From: an uncultured Desulfovibrio sp.
GTDB lineage: Bacteria; Desulfobacterota; Desulfovibrionia; Desulfovibrionales; Desulfovibrionaceae
Direction: 5' to 3'
Assembly (NCBI RefSeq): GCF_944324525.1
Contig: NZ_CALUWS010000025.1
Span: forward strand, 1-46,295
DNA: 46,295 nt
Part shown: piece by piece, positions 14,718 to 22,943 of the stretch
Layout of the letters: each line of letters starts with the position of its first letter
Position numbering within the stretch: the stretch's first letter is position 1
Made by a program: the position numbers and the translations under genes
Notes under the pieces: model-generated
Database searches by the model: none
The model's input: the letters and a program-made list of their open reading frames with translations, nothing else
Told to the model about the DNA's origin: nothing

Positions 14718-14996
14718 ATGCCCCGTTATCATCTCCGTTTTCTCAAGGGCCCCAATTACACGCTGCGTCTGGCGCAGGAAGCCACGGTGGAGGCTCCCTC
14801 CTTTGCCGAGGCCCTTGCCCCGTTCACCAACTGGCCCATCACCGAATCCTATGACCATGCCACGGCCACGGCCTGGAATCCAGGCACCTGCATGTATTAT
14901 CAGGAGATGTGGGAGGCGGCCCTCCTGCCGGATACGGACGAAAGCGCCGCGCCGGAAGCCAAGAGCGGCACGGCCGACAAGGAAGCCAAAGCATGA
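14718..14996 (+). CDS. Uncharacterised 92-residue protein
   Basis: No family is recognised. The protein starts MPRYHLRFLKGPNYTLRL, has a compact first 70 residues rich in aromatic residues (TNWPITESYDHATATAWNPG, CMYYQEMW) and a disordered acidic/Ala tail (about 72-92). It has no signal peptide or membrane helix. AAGGAG at 14704-14709 supports ATG 14718. Its TGA overlaps the ATG of the DUF523 gene (ATGA), so the two are translationally coupled and probably function together. Confidence 0.75.
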   Translation: MPRYHLRFLKGPNYTLRLAQEATVEAPSFAEALAPFTNWPITESYDHATATAWNPGTCMYYQEMWEAALLPDTDESAAPEAKSGTADKEAKA

Positions 14997-15436
14997 AGTA
15001 TGTGGTCAGCGGTTGTCTTGCCGGGCTTTCCTGCCGCTATGACGGCGGCAGCAAGCCCTTTGAGCCCGTGCGCAGGCTGGTGGAGGAAGGACGTGCGGTG
15101 ACGGCCTGCCCGGAAAGCCTGTCCGGCCTGCCGGTACCGCGTCCGCCGTGCGAGCAGCGGGACGGCCGGGTCATCATGCGGACAGGGGAGGACGTAACGG
15201 AAGCCTTTGAACTGGGCGCCGAGCGGGCCATGCGCATCGTGCGCGCGCACGGCTGTACGGCGGCCATCCTCAAGGCGCGTTCGCCTTCCTGCGGCTTCGG
15301 CGAGATCTATGACGGGAGCTTTACCGGGGCCACCTGTCCTGGCGAGGGCGTCTGGGCGCGCCGTCTGCGGGAGGCGGGGCTTGTCCTCTATTCCGAGGAC
15401 GACCTGCCCCCGGAACTGACGGGAAAAGCGGACTGA
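14993..15436 (+). CDS. DUF523 protein, TudS-like desulfidase
   Basis: This 147-residue protein belongs to DUF523. A characterised member, TudS, is a [4Fe-4S]-dependent desulfidase that removes sulfur from thiouracil. The three cysteines expected to hold the cluster are present: Cys8 in SGCLAGLSCRYDGG, Cys39 in ACPE, and Cys100 in ARSPSCG. Length matches the family. The start is fixed by the ATGA overlap with the 92-residue gene. Activity on thio-nucleobases or another thio-compound in the cytoplasm is inferred from the family; the substrate cannot be read from the sequence. Confidence 0.85.
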   Translation: MKYVVSGCLAGLSCRYDGGSKPFEPVRRLVEEGRAVTACPESLSGLPVPRPPCEQRDGRVIMRTGEDVTEAFELGAERAMRIVRAHGCTAAILKARSPSCGFGEIYDGSFTGATCPGEGVWARRLREAGLVLYSEDDLPPELTGKAD

Positions 15437-15485
15437 ACGCCCCTCATCCCGACAGGGGCGAGCAGCAAGGACAATAGCGTATCGT

Positions 15486-15633
15486 TAGAGCGTTTTGCCT
15501 TTGAAAAAGGTAAAACGCGAGGCGGCGGCACAGCGCCGCCCGGCCCAACGTGAGCGGAAAAAACGCGTTTTTTCCGAAAAGCGCCAGGCCGTATGGTTTG
15601 GAACGCGAAGCGTTTCAAACGGGAAATGCTCTA
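15486..15633 (+). repeat. R1 repeat, copy C, best complete copy
   Basis: This 148-bp copy runs from TAGAGCGTTTT to AAATGCTCTA, with TA at both ends and imperfect inverted termini. Internal hairpins are GGCGGCGG...GCGCCGCC, the palindrome at 15555-15576 (CGGAAAAAACG/CGTTTTTTCCG) and TTGGAACGC-GAA-GCGTTTCAA. It contains no gene. Confidence 0.9.
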
Positions 15634-15684
15634 GGAGCGGTCTTGCCGGGAACGGCGGCCGCTCCTTTTTGCATGAAGAAAATC

Positions 15685-16200
15685 TCAACAGGACCGAGAA
15701 CGCTGAGTGGCGCGGATGCCACGCCGCTGCAGTTCGTCCACGACCTTGCGGCAGAAGGTGGGCAGCATGGCCTCGGCCTGCGGACTGAGCTGCATGACCA
15801 TGCTGTGATAATCGAAGGGCTGCAGGCCGAAAGCCAGCGCTTCGGGGCGATGTCCGGCCAGTTCGCAGGTGGCCAGCGTGTCCAGCAGGTCCGTCTGGTG
15901 CATGGAATCCCTGAAGCTCAGGCTTTTGCGCAGATCGTCATTTTCCAACAGATAGACCGTCCCCGGGGCTTCCCCGCCCAGCACCACATCCAGCACCACC
16001 AGCAGATCGCAGGACTGGATCTCCGGCATGAGCATGATGCCGCCGGTCTCGCCGGCCAGAAAGCGCACGTTCTCCGGCCAGTCGTAATGTTCTTCGAGGT
16101 AAGCGACGGCGCGCACGCCGAAGCCTTCGTCACAAAGCAGCACATTGCCGACGCCCATGATGAGGATGCGCGGCGTTTCCGGGTTGAAAGAAGCGGGCAT
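15685..16200 (-). CDS. hynC: [NiFe] hydrogenase maturation protease
   Basis: This 171-residue HyaD/HybD-family endopeptidase removes the C-terminal tail of the hydrogenase large subunit after nickel insertion. The family motif GVGNVLLCDEGFGVRAV is at 16-32. The three nickel-sensing ligands known from HybD (Glu16, Asp62, His93) correspond to Glu25, Asp71 and His101. It lies directly downstream of the large subunit gene, whose precursor carries the expected 15-residue tail. AGGAC precedes the ATG at 16200. A terminator hairpin lies between the two genes, so expression depends on read-through or on a promoter not seen. The symbol is used in analogy to D. vulgaris and related strains. Confidence 0.9.
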   Translation of the reverse strand: MPASFNPETPRILIMGVGNVLLCDEGFGVRAVAYLEEHYDWPENVRFLAGETGGIMLMPEIQSCDLLVVLDVVLGGEAPGTVYLLENDDLRKSLSFRDSMHQTDLLDTLATCELAGHRPEALAFGLQPFDYHSMVMQLSPQAEAMLPTFCRKVVDELQRRGIRATQRSRSC

Positions 16201-16210
16201 GATGCGTCCT

Positions 16211-16239
16211 GAAAAAAAGCGGGGGCCGTGGCCCCCGCT
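16211..16239 (-). terminator. Intercistronic terminator in the hydrogenase operon
   Basis: AGCGGGGGCC (16218-16227) pairs with GGCCCCCGCT (16230-16239), and on the minus strand TTTTTTT follows (16211-16217 region). It lies 20 bases past the large subunit stop and just before the protease start. Confidence 0.88.
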
Positions 16240-16259
16240 CTCTGAGTCATGGCAAGGGA

Positions 16260-17936
16260 TTACAGCACCTTGAACTTGTGCACTTCGTTGCTTTCGCCGT
16301 CGATGACGTGCACGGCGCAGGCGATGCAGGGGTCAAAGGAGTGGATGGTGCGCAGAATCTCCACCGGACGCTTGGGATCGGCCACGGGCGTGCCGATGAG
16401 GGCGTGCTCGGCCGCGCCCATGACGTCATTGCCGTCGCGGGGACCGAGGTTCCAGGTGGTGGGCACGACCAGCTGGAAGTTGCCGATCTTGCCGTTTTCA
16501 ATGCGCAGCCAGTGCGAGAGGCCGCCACGGGGCGCGTTGACGAAGCCCACGCCGCGCGCTTCCTTGGGGATCTCGCAATCTTCCACGATCTGCTGATCCT
16601 TGACGATGTTGTCCTGGTAGCTCTTCAGCCAGACGTCGATCTGCTTGGCGATGGCAAGCGTCTCGATGCCGCGGGCAGCCGTACGGCCCAGCGTGGAGTA
16701 CAGCGCGTCAGGCTTCACGTTGAGGGCCTTGAGCACATGATCCACAAGGGGTTTGATGGCCTCATGCCCCTGCGCATAGCTCACGAGCACCTGCGCCAGG
16801 GGGCCGGTCTCCACCGCGGTCTCCTTGTAGCGCGGCGCCTTGAGCCAGGAGTAGCGATCGGTATCGCCCATCTTGGTGAAATGGGGGACGGTCTGGCCTT
16901 CGTAGGGCGGCAGGGCCTTGTCGCCTTCGAACCAGCTGTGACGCACATGTTCGGCGATCAGTTCAGGATCGAACTTGTTGATGCTGGACAGGTCGCGCTT
17001 GTAGATGACGCCGGGCTTGAGCCAGCGGCTGTCAAGCTGACGCTCGCCGCCCGGAGCCGGGAATTCGCCGAAGGCCATGAAGTTGTCGGTGCCGCCGAAG
17101 GCCGCCCAGTCCTTGTACTTGCTGGCCACCATGAGCAGGTCGGGGATATAGACCTGCTCCACGAAATCGCGGGTCTCCTTGTAGAGATCGGTGAATTCCT
17201 TGATGCGCGCGGGCGTCAGGGATTCGTAACAGGTCACGCCGCCGGCCACCAGGAACTGCGGATGCGGGTTCTTGGCGCCGAAGGCCGCCATGGCCCGGGC
17301 CGTCTTGACCTGCACGCGCAGGGCTTCCAGATAGTGAGCCGTGGCCACGAGGTTTTCCTCGGGATCAAGGTAGTAGGCCTCATGGCCGCCGAGGAAGTAG
17401 GCGTTGGTGAAGGGGCCGAGCTGGCCGGAAGCCACAAAGGCTTTCAGCTTGTCCTGCACGGCCTTGAAGTCCTCGGCCTTGGCCGGACGCGGCGAGATGG
17501 AGGAGGCCAGCTGGGCCGCCTTGGCCGGATCGGCCTGCAGGGCGCTGGTCACGTCCACGAAGTCGAGGGCATGCAGATGGTAGAAGTGCACGAGATGGTC
17601 ATGCAGGAACTGCGCGCCCAGCACCAGGTTGCGGATGTAGGTGGCATTGGCCGGCACCTTGGCCTTGATGGCGTCTTCCAGCGCGCGGGTGGAGCAGAGC
17701 GCATGGGTGTAGGTGCACACGCCGCAGGTGCGCTGGGTGATGTGCTGGGCGTCGCGCGGATCACGGCCTTTCAGGATGTTCTCCAGACCGCGGAACAGGG
17801 TGCCGCAGCTGCGGGCGTCCTTGATCTTGCCGTTTTCCACTTCCACTTCGATGCGGAGGTGCCCCTCGATGCGGGTCAGGGGGTCCACCACAACAGGGCC
17901 GGAATAGCTGCTCTGGGGGGTTTTCTTGTCGCTCAT
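16260..17936 (-). CDS. hynA: Periplasmic [NiFe] hydrogenase large subunit
   Basis: This 558-residue catalytic subunit binds the Ni-Fe(CN)2CO site and oxidises or produces H2. The N-terminal ligand motif is RTCGVCTYTHA (about 68-78) and the C-terminal motif is DPCIACAVH, giving the four cysteine ligands; there is no selenocysteine. The 15-residue tail VIDGESNEVHKFKVL after the His is the part removed by the protease. The conserved RIEGHLR (about 22-28) supplies a Glu near the active site. There is no signal peptide of its own; it is exported bound to the Tat-signal small subunit. GGGAG precedes ATG 17936, 15 bases after the small subunit stop. Cytochrome c3 is the usual partner in this genus. 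Confidence 0.96.
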   Translation of the reverse strand: MSDKKTPQSSYSGPVVVDPLTRIEGHLRIEVEVENGKIKDARSCGTLFRGLENILKGRDPRDAQHITQRTCGVCTYTHALCSTRALEDAIKAKVPANATYIRNLVLGAQFLHDHLVHFYHLHALDFVDVTSALQADPAKAAQLASSISPRPAKAEDFKAVQDKLKAFVASGQLGPFTNAYFLGGHEAYYLDPEENLVATAHYLEALRVQVKTARAMAAFGAKNPHPQFLVAGGVTCYESLTPARIKEFTDLYKETRDFVEQVYIPDLLMVASKYKDWAAFGGTDNFMAFGEFPAPGGERQLDSRWLKPGVIYKRDLSSINKFDPELIAEHVRHSWFEGDKALPPYEGQTVPHFTKMGDTDRYSWLKAPRYKETAVETGPLAQVLVSYAQGHEAIKPLVDHVLKALNVKPDALYSTLGRTAARGIETLAIAKQIDVWLKSYQDNIVKDQQIVEDCEIPKEARGVGFVNAPRGGLSHWLRIENGKIGNFQLVVPTTWNLGPRDGNDVMGAAEHALIGTPVADPKRPVEILRTIHSFDPCIACAVHVIDGESNEVHKFKVL

Positions 17937-17951
17937 GTGGTTTCTCCCTGG

Positions 17952-18899
17952 CTAGTTCTGGTAGAAGGGGGTCAGTTCGTCCCAGAAATTGGGCTCGCTG
18001 CAGCCGATACAGGGGTGACCGGCGCGCACGGGCCAGTTGGTGTCGTTGAACAGGGCCTTGGGGCAGTTGTTGAAGGTGCTCGGCCCCTTGCAGCCCAGTT
18101 CATAGAGACACCAGCCCTTGCGGGCTTCCTCGGAATTGAAGGAAGGCGCGAATTCGCCGGCTTCAAAGTGGGGCAGGCGCTCGCACTGGTCATGCACGGA
18201 CTGACCGAAGAACATGGTGGGACGGCCCTTGTCGTCGAGCTCGATCTCCTTGCCCTGCAGGAAGGCCACGATGGCGCCCACCAGGTTGAGCGGATTGGGC
18301 GGACAGCCGGGGATGTTGATGGCCTTGATGCCCAGATCGGCATAGCAATCGTTGATGCCCTTGGCCTGGGTCGGATTGGGGGCGGCCGCCTGGATGCCGC
18401 CGTAGGCGGCGCAGGTGCCCATGGTGATGACGGCCTTGGCCTTGGGGAGGATGCGCTTGCCGATGTCGTACATGGTATGTCCGGCCACATAGCCGAATTT
18501 GCCCATGTCGGCGGTGGGCACGGCGCCTTCCACGATGCAGATGAAGCCGTCCGGGCCTTCCACGGCTTTGTTCAGGGCGTCCTCGGCGGCTTCCCCGGCG
18601 GCGGCCATGATGGTTTCATGGTAGTCCAGGGAGATGGTGTCCAGGATCAGGGAGTCAAGGAAGGGCTTGTAGGTACGCAGCAGGGCTTCGGAGCAGCCCG
18701 TGCATTCGGCAAAGTGCAGATAGACCACGGAAGGCCGTTTGCCCGTGAGGGCGGCGGCCACCTGCGGCGCGAAAGCGGGGCCCATGCCCATGGTGACGGC
18801 GACGGCCGTACAGAATTTCATGAAATCGCGGCGGCTGACGCCGGCGCTGTCAAGGCGCTGTTCCGCATCTTTTTTGCCCAGTCCCACGGCAATACGCAT
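17952..18899 (-). CDS. hynB: Periplasmic [NiFe] hydrogenase small subunit, Tat exported
   Basis: This 315-residue electron-transfer subunit carries three Fe-S clusters that move electrons from the large subunit to periplasmic cytochrome c3. The twin-arginine signal is SRRDFMKFC (about 22-30), followed by a hydrophobic stretch and an AAA cleavage region near 50. Proximal cluster cysteines are in [15 protein letters not shown] and IPGCPPNP. Distal and medial ligands are in [26 protein letters not shown] and [16 protein letters not shown] before ATG 18899 decides the start; the open frame runs much further upstream without support. It is the first gene of the hynBA-protease operon. Confidence 0.96.
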   Translation of the reverse strand: MRIAVGLGKKDAEQRLDSAGVSRRDFMKFCTAVAVTMGMGPAFAPQVAAALTGKRPSVVYLHFAECTGCSEALLRTYKPFLDSLILDTISLDYHETIMAAAGEAAEDALNKAVEGPDGFICIVEGAVPTADMGKFGYVAGHTMYDIGKRILPKAKAVITMGTCAAYGGIQAAAPNPTQAKGINDCYADLGIKAINIPGCPPNPLNLVGAIVAFLQGKEIELDDKGRPTMFFGQSVHDQCERLPHFEAGEFAPSFNSEEARKGWCLYELGCKGPSTFNNCPKALFNDTNWPVRAGHPCIGCSEPNFWDELTPFYQN

Positions 18900-19029
18900 A
18901 AGAGCCTCCTGGCAAGAGTGTGTGAACACAAGGCAGATAAGGTCACGGGCGCGGCGCATGGCCGTCCCGCCCCGCCCCCGGCCGCGTAACGCTACGGCCG
19001 GCCGCGGACGGGCATGTCTGGATAGGTTC

Positions 19030-19058
19030 ACACTAGCCTGTTGGAAAGGGCAGGTCAA
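19030..19058 (-). promoter_or_regulatory. Candidate promoter for the hydrogenase operon
   Basis: On the minus strand TTGACC (19053-19058) is followed after 17 bases by TAGTGT (19030-19035). The transcript would have a leader of about 125 bases with strong GC hairpins (18965-19010) and a TGTGTTCACA dyad near 18917. Confidence 0.4.
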
Positions 19059-19099
19059 TAGGGTCATGTTTTTTGGGCATGATGTGAAAAAGGGAGCAC

Positions 19100-19127
19100 A
19101 GGCCGCGGTTGCCATGCGGCACGGCCT
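19100..19127 (+). other. Hairpin in the leader of the sulfhydrylase gene
   Basis: AGGCCG (19100-19105) pairs with CGGCCT (19122-19127), enclosing CGCGG...; it lies 50 bases before the start codon. I could not match it to a known SAM or SAH riboswitch. Confidence 0.35.
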
Positions 19128-19176
19128 GACGTAAGGTAGCTGCCGACATTTCAGCACGTTCAGTGAGGTTTTTTGC

Positions 19177-20445
19177 ATGAAAGAAGAGTCTCTCTGCCTC
19201 TATGCCGGCTATACGCCGGGCAACGGCGAGCCGCGCGTTTTGCCCATCACTCAGAGCACCACCTTTACCTATGCCTCCACGGCGGAAGTCAGCAAGCTCT
19301 TCGACCTTGAGGCCGAGGGCTTTTTCTATACCCGCCTCGGCAATCCCACCGTGGACGCGGTGGAAAAGAAGATCGCCGCGCTCGAGGGCGGCGTGGGCGC
19401 GCTCTGCACCTCGTCCGGGCAGGCGGCCAATATGCTGGCCGTGCTCAATCTGGCCCGCAGCGGCGAGCACATCGTCAGCACGGGCAGCATCTACGGCGGC
19501 ACCTTCAACCTCTTTGCGGTGACGCTCAAGCGTATGGGCATCGAGGTGACCTTCGTGGATCAGCATGCCTCCGACGCGGAGATCGCCGCGGCCATCCGCC
19601 CGGAAACCAAGGCCGTCTTTGGGGAGTCCCTGTCCAATCCTTCCATGGACGTGCTGGACATCGAGCGGCTGGCCCGCATCGCCCACGCCCACGGCCTGCC
19701 CCTCATCGTGGACAATACCTTCGCCACGCCCATCCTCTGCCGTCCGCTGGATTTCGGCGCGGACATCGTGACCCATTCCACCACCAAGTACATGGACGGC
19801 CACGCGGTGCAGATGGGCGGCGTCATCGTGGACGGCGGCCGCTTCGACTGGGCGGCAAGCCCGCGCTTCCCGGAATTCGTGGAGCCGGACGACTCCTACC
19901 ACGGGCTCGTCTATACGCAGGCCTTCGGCAAGGCGGCCTATATCGTCAAGGCCCGCGTCCAGCTCATGCGGGACATGGGCATGTGCCAGACCCCGCAGGG
20001 GGCTTTTTACATCAATCTGGGGCTGGAGACCCTGCCCATGCGCATGGAAAAGCACTGTGCCAATGCCCTGCGGCTGGCCCAGTGGCTGAGCGGACATGAG
20101 AAGGTGGGCGAAGTGCTCTATCCCGGGCTGGCGTCGAGCCCCTGTCATGCGCTGGCGCAGAAGTACATGCCCAAAGGCTGCAGCGGCGTGGTGTCCTTCA
20201 CCCTCAAGGGCGGGCGCGAGGCCGGGGCCCGCTTCATCGACGCCCTGAACATGATATCCTTGCAGGTGCATGTGGCCGACATCCGTACCTGCGTTCTGCA
20301 TCCGGCCAGCTCCACGCACCGTCAGCTCAGCGACGCGCAGCTGGTGGAAGCGGGCATCACGCCCGGCATGGTCCGCCTGTCCGTCGGGGTGGAGCATCCC
20401 GACGATCTGCTTGCCGACCTGCGGCAGGCGCTGGACAAGGCGTAG
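19177..20445 (+). CDS. O-acetylhomoserine sulfhydrylase / Cys-Met metabolism PLP enzyme
   Basis: This 422-residue enzyme belongs to the Cys/Met metabolism PLP family and most resembles O-acetylhomoserine sulfhydrylase (MetY), which makes homocysteine from O-acetylhomoserine and sulfide; methionine gamma-lyase is the main alternative. The PLP lysine lies in [16 protein letters not shown] (about 204-219), with phosphate-binding residues in TSSGQAANM and the aspartate in VDNTFATP. Length suits MetY. GAGG at 19163-19168 precedes ATG 19177. Direct use of sulfide would suit a sulfate reducer. Its TAG stop overlaps the start of an R1 repeat. It diverges from the hydrogenase operon. Confidence 0.85.
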   Translation: MKEESLCLYAGYTPGNGEPRVLPITQSTTFTYASTAEVSKLFDLEAEGFFYTRLGNPTVDAVEKKIAALEGGVGALCTSSGQAANMLAVLNLARSGEHIVSTGSIYGGTFNLFAVTLKRMGIEVTFVDQHASDAEIAAAIRPETKAVFGESLSNPSMDVLDIERLARIAHAHGLPLIVDNTFATPILCRPLDFGADIVTHSTTKYMDGHAVQMGGVIVDGGRFDWAASPRFPEFVEPDDSYHGLVYTQAFGKAAYIVKARVQLMRDMGMCQTPQGAFYINLGLETLPMRMEKHCANALRLAQWLSGHEKVGEVLYPGLASSPCHALAQKYMPKGCSGVVSFTLKGGREAGARFIDALNMISLQVHVADIRTCVLHPASSTHRQLSDAQLVEAGITPGMVRLSVGVEHPDDLLADLRQALDKA

Positions 20446-20586
20446 AGCGCTTTGCCTGAAAAGGCAAAGCGCGAGGCGGCAGCACAGCGCCGTCTCGCCG
20501 AAAGTAAGCGGAAAAACCGCGTTTTTTTCGCGAAACACCAGGCCGTATGTGTGGAACGCAAAGTGTTTCACACTGAAAATGCTCCA
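20444..20586 (+). repeat. R1 repeat, copy D
   Basis: The copy begins AGAGCG at 20444, inside the TAG stop (20443-20445) of the sulfhydrylase gene, and ends AAAATGCTCC. Its internal order of hairpins matches copies A to C. Confidence 0.88.
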
Positions 20587-20620
20587 GGGGGCCCGACTCC
20601 CCACATAATGACAAAAAGAA

Positions 20621-20647
20621 AAGCCCCGCCAAAACGGGGCTTTTTTT
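20621..20647. terminator. Terminator between sulfhydrylase and chemoreceptor genes
   Basis: AAGCCCCG (20621-20628) pairs with CGGGGCTT (20635-20642) and is followed by a T run on the plus strand; the minus-strand reading ends in CTTTCTTTTTG, so it may serve both converging genes. Confidence 0.88.
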
Positions 20648-20654
20648 GTGCTTG

Positions 20655-20697
20655 GAGCGCTTTGCCATTGAAAAAGGCAAAGCACGAGGCGGCAGAC
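20655..20697 (+). repeat. R1 fragment, copy E
   Basis: GGAGCGCTTTGCC...AAAGCACGAGGCGGCAG matches the left third of R1. It ends exactly at the stop codon of the chemoreceptor gene (20698-20700, minus strand). Confidence 0.78.
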
Positions 20698-22779
20698 TTA
20701 TTCCACCAGCCGGTCAGCCACCTTCTGCAGTTCTCTGAGCTCTTCCGTCAGGGCCTGCGTGGATTCGGTGGCCTGCGACATGGCATCGACCAGTTCCTTG
20801 CTGATGTGGTTGACTTCTTCCACAGCGCCGTTGATCTGGGCCGAGGTGGCGGACTGTTCCTCACTGGCGGAGGCGATGAGCCGCACCATGTCCGCCGCTT
20901 CGGTGGACAGGCTGACGATGTCGGCCAGATGGTCGCCGGACGCGCGGGCCAGCTCCGTCACATGGTTGATGTTGCTGACGGCCTCGTCCACGTTCTTCAT
21001 GTTGGTGACGGCATCGCGCTGTATGCCGCCCATGGTCTTGTCCACCTCGGTGGTGGCGGCCATGGTCTTTTCGGCCAGCTTGCGCACTTCATCGGCCACC
21101 ACGGCAAAACCGCGTCCGGCTTCCCCGGCGCGGGCGGCCTCGATGGCGGCATTGAGGGCGAGCAGGTTGGTCTGGTCGGCGATATCGGAGATGACGGTCA
21201 TCACCTGGGTGATGTTCTGGGCCTCGCCATGCAGGTGTTCCATGTCCGTGCGCAGGCGCAGGGACTTTTCCTGCACGGCGCTGATGGCCGCCACCACCTC
21301 ATTGACGATGTCCTGACCTTCGCTGGCCTTGTCGCGCATGGTGGCGGAATGGGAGGCGGCATCCTCCGCATTCTTGGCGATGTTGAGGACGGCGGCGTTC
21401 ATCTGCTCCATGGCCGACATGGTCTCGGCCATGCGCTGCGAGGTCTGGCGCGAGGAGTCGTCCGCCTTGGCGATAAGCTGGAGCACGCTGCCGCAGGCCG
21501 TATTGGCCGTGCCGATGCGGGCGGTGGTCTCGCCGGCGGCCTCCTGGATGCGCTCGGCCGTTTCTTCCATGTGCCGTTGCTGACGGCTGATCTCCGTGTA
21601 GTCCAGCCAGACGACCAGCGTATCCCGGACGACCTGCTGATTGTCGAAAATGGGCGTGGCCATGGCCGCGCCGAAGACGTCACCCTTGCCGGGGATGTTC
21701 AAATGGCGATCTTCGCGCAGGGTCGTGCGCGATTCCACGCAACGGCGGCAGATGTCGTCATCCGCGCCGATGAAGGCGCGCATGTTCATGTTGACGTAGC
21801 TTTCCGGGTCGCCCTTGTGGGCAAAGAGCTCCAGCATGGGCGTATTGACGAAGCGGATGATCTCTTCAGTGTCGCAGACCATGACCGGCGTAGGCATGGA
21901 GCTCAGCACGCCCCGGGAGAAGGCGAGTTCCGCCACAAGCTTGTCCAGCATGTTGTCCAGCGCGCGGGCCAGGTCGCCCACTTCATTCCGGCTCGTGTTG
22001 TGCAGCCGGGAGGAGTGATCCCCTTCTTCGATGACCTGCCGGGCAAAGCGGGCGGTATCGGCCAGGGGACGGCAGATGCCCCGCCGCACGAAGATGAACG
22101 AATAGACCAGCGCGCCCGCCAGCAGCAGCAGGGTCACGGTCAGCAGGAGGATGCCCCGCATGACGCTGGCGCGGCTCTCTTCCACCTGAGATGCGGTGCG
22201 CGCCGAGAGGGCGCGGAAGAATTCGGCCAGCGGCTGCATGATCTTGTCGGTCTGGCTCTTGTAGTCCGCGCCGAAGACCAGCGAGCGGGCCAGTGCCAGG
22301 TCGGGCTTGCCCCGGACCTCGGAACCGTCCGGAGCGGTGGTGATGCCCTTGACGGCGTTCATGGCCTTTGTTTCAAGCACCACGAGCGCGTTGGAGAGGT
22401 CGTTGGCCTGCTTGACCAGAGCGAATTCCTGTTCGGTAAAGCCGTTTTCGCGCATGAGATCCGTCAGGCTGACGGTACGGCCGGGAGCGACGCTCTTGCT
22501 CTGGGAACGCGGGATCTTCCCGGCGCGTTCGTCCACGATGGCAAGATAGATCTTTTCGTAGCGGTCATCGCCGGTCACTGCATACTCCCGGACATTGTTC
22601 GTGAGCTGCTCCGAGGACTGCATGAGCTCGTTGGCCAGCTGGAGGGCGACCTCTTTCTGCCGGTTCATGCGGATGTTGTCTTCCACATTGCGGTACAGGT
22701 TCCAGACGAGCAGGGCGACACAGCAGATCAGAACGAACATGACGCCGTTGACGAGACTTGTCGAGCGCGAGATGGTCAT
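20698..22779 (-). CDS. Methyl-accepting chemotaxis protein with PAS domain
   Basis: This 693-residue chemoreceptor has a first membrane helix (about 10-29), a periplasmic helical sensor region (30-206), a second helix (about 207-230, [21 protein letters not shown]), a HAMP domain, a PAS domain (about 300-410, with [17 protein letters not shown]), and a cytoplasmic signalling domain whose tip is [20 protein letters not shown]. It should control the CheA kinase. There is no NWETF-type CheR tether; it ends [15 protein letters not shown] precedes ATG 22779 and a sigma-28 type promoter lies 32 bases further upstream. The ligand is unknown. No che genes are in the window. Confidence 0.92.
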   Translation of the reverse strand: MTISRSTSLVNGVMFVLICCVALLVWNLYRNVEDNIRMNRQKEVALQLANELMQSSEQLTNNVREYAVTGDDRYEKIYLAIVDERAGKIPRSQSKSVAPGRTVSLTDLMRENGFTEQEFALVKQANDLSNALVVLETKAMNAVKGITTAPDGSEVRGKPDLALARSLVFGADYKSQTDKIMQPLAEFFRALSARTASQVEESRASVMRGILLLTVTLLLLAGALVYSFIFVRRGICRPLADTARFARQVIEEGDHSSRLHNTSRNEVGDLARALDNMLDKLVAELAFSRGVLSSMPTPVMVCDTEEIIRFVNTPMLELFAHKGDPESYVNMNMRAFIGADDDICRRCVESRTTLREDRHLNIPGKGDVFGAAMATPIFDNQQVVRDTLVVWLDYTEISRQQRHMEETAERIQEAAGETTARIGTANTACGSVLQLIAKADDSSRQTSQRMAETMSAMEQMNAAVLNIAKNAEDAASHSATMRDKASEGQDIVNEVVAAISAVQEKSLRLRTDMEHLHGEAQNITQVMTVISDIADQTNLLALNAAIEAARAGEAGRGFAVVADEVRKLAEKTMAATTEVDKTMGGIQRDAVTNMKNVDEAVSNINHVTELARASGDHLADIVSLSTEAADMVRLIASASEEQSATSAQINGAVEEVNHISKELVDAMSQATESTQALTEELRELQKVADRLVE

Positions 22780-22810
22780 GCGGATTCTCCCACTACGTGA
22801 TATGTCGGTC

Positions 22811-22837
22811 TTATCGGCCCGCGCTCAAAAAACATTA
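22811..22837 (-). promoter_or_regulatory. Sigma-28 (FliA) promoter of the first chemoreceptor gene
   Basis: On the minus strand TAAT (22834-22837), 15 bases, then GCCGATAA (22811-22818). The -10 element is a perfect match to the FliA consensus GCCGATAA and the spacing is exactly canonical. Confidence 0.85.
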
Positions 22838-22879
22838 GCGGGGATGTCCCTGATATATGGCAGGGAGGGAAATGTGATT

Positions 22880-22920
22880 CCGGTACGGCGGGGCCCGCGA
22901 GGGGGCGCCCGCCGTACCGG
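22880..22920 (-). terminator. Hairpin after the glutamate synthase operon
   Basis: CCGGTACGGCGGG (22880-22892) pairs with CCCGCCGTACCGG (22908-22920). It lies 24 bases past the operon's last stop. No T tract follows, so it may be an mRNA end-stabiliser and not a true terminator. Confidence 0.55.
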
Positions 22921-22943
22921 AGGAGGGAGAGGAAAGGTATCCG

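Noticed and set aside
19080-19176. SAM or SAH riboswitch before the sulfhydrylase gene
   Set aside because: There is a hairpin, but I could not find the conserved core of any SAM or SAH class.
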